Of a DNA stretch of 64,000 bases, positions 63,759 through 64,000 are shown piece by piece. A program made the position numbers and the translations under genes. The stretch spans positions 124,001-188,000 of the forward strand of contig NZ_JAMWYS010000036.1 of the NCBI RefSeq assembly GCF_023914155.1, written 5' to 3'. Each line of letters starts with the position of its first letter. The first letter of the stretch is position 1. This stretch comes from Solitalea agri. Its GTDB lineage: Bacteria; Bacteroidota; Bacteroidia; Sphingobacteriales; Sphingobacteriaceae. The notes under the pieces were generated by a model. That model saw only the letters and a list, made by a program, of their open reading frames with translations. It was not told the origin of the DNA and ran no database searches.

Positions 63759-64000
63759 ATGTTTAGAAGAGATTTTCTTAGGAATTTAGGTTTACTTGGG
63801 GCGGTGGCCGCAATACCTACAGGAGTGGCTAATGCTGCTGAGCATTCAGCAAAGTCATTAAATCAGGTAGAATTTATCACGCTTAAAGGGAAAGTTCATG
63901 AGGGGAGAAAGGGAATAGCGGGGGTAACAGTAAGCGATGGTATCAATTGTACACAAACCGATAAAAACGGTTTCTATAGGTTATTAAGTAATAAAACTGC
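63759..64000 (+). CDS. Tat-exported metallophosphoesterase N-terminus, 3'-truncated by window edge
   Basis: An open frame to the window edge, 80 codons. It starts MFRRDFLRNLGLLGAVAAIP, a twin-arginine-type signal (FRRDFLR), followed by FITLKGKVHEGRKGIAGVTV and SDGINCTQTDKNGFYRL, the beta-sandwich domain found N-terminal to calcineurin-like phosphoesterases in Bacteroidota polysaccharide loci. The metal-binding phosphoesterase domain would lie beyond the window, so the call rests on the N-terminal domain only. It starts 8 nt after the GH65 stop, so it is in the same operon. Confidence 0.7.
   Translation, partial: MFRRDFLRNLGLLGAVAAIPTGVANAAEHSAKSLNQVEFITLKGKVHEGRKGIAGVTVSDGINCTQTDKNGFYRLLSNKT

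Overview
The window comes from a Gram-negative Bacteroidota chromosome, most likely a Sphingobacteriaceae-type organism (Pedobacter/Solitalea-like; genus not determinable here). The reasons are SusC/SusD pairs with a FecI/FecR regulator, a GH97 SusB-type enzyme, gliding/type IX secretion lipoproteins (SprE/PorW and GldB), low-GC AT-rich spacers, and promoter-like TAnnTTTG boxes. It is mostly a housekeeping chromosome segment with two accessory zones (about 20.7-27.4 kb and 44.4-49.3 kb) and a carbohydrate-utilisation locus at the right edge.

Layout. 0-5.6 kb: the 3' part of recO, two identical tRNA-Val(UAC) genes, a SusB-type GH97 alpha-glucosidase, a dienelactone-hydrolase-like protein and a 2-oxoglutarate/Fe(II) oxygenase. 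5.7-10.6 kb (minus): PBP1A and the T9SS lipoprotein SprE/PorW. 10.8-18.2 kb (plus): a degenerate M23 protein, a bactofilin, then atpZ, a four-helix membrane protein and atpB-E-F-H-A-G; atpD and atpC are not here. 18.3-20.7 kb (minus): an unknown lipoprotein and an archaeal-type (GH13_7-like) alpha-amylase lipoprotein. 21.2-27.3 kb (plus): ethanolamine-type permease, glutamine-synthetase-like ligase, Fe-alcohol dehydrogenase, C26 gamma-glutamyl hydrolase and aldehyde dehydrogenase. Together they read as a complete gamma-glutamylation route for an amino alcohol such as ethanolamine. 27.5-44.3 kb: PEP carboxylase, LTA-synthase-like sulfatase-fold transferase, msrB, patatin, gldB, a beta-barrel protein, nadE, a ROK kinase, a CoA-transferase, lnt, rsmI and serS.

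44.6-49.3 kb is an eroded double-glycine-leader peptide locus: a truncated HlyD-type adaptor, a small HTH protein, a GG-leader peptide, a bilobal aspartic protease with a PDZ domain, a lipoprotein, a thioredoxin-like protein, and a second degenerate precursor behind a duplicated copy of an ~86-nt element. No ABC transporter is present. 49.4-52.8 kb: pyruvate carboxylase. 52.9-64.0 kb: a polysaccharide/oligosaccharide utilisation locus with FecI-type sigma, FecR anti-sigma, SusC with an STN domain, SusD, GH13, GH65 and the start of a Tat-exported metallophosphoesterase. Sensing by SusC/FecR/FecI is expected to control import (SusCD) and periplasmic cleavage (GH13, GH65) of alpha-gluco-oligosaccharides.

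Spacers carry several families of dispersed inverted-repeat elements, many strong hairpin terminators between convergent genes, and a tandem 24-bp repeat that is translated inside the N-terminus of the GH65 enzyme. All functional calls are from reading the sequence; no database search was run.
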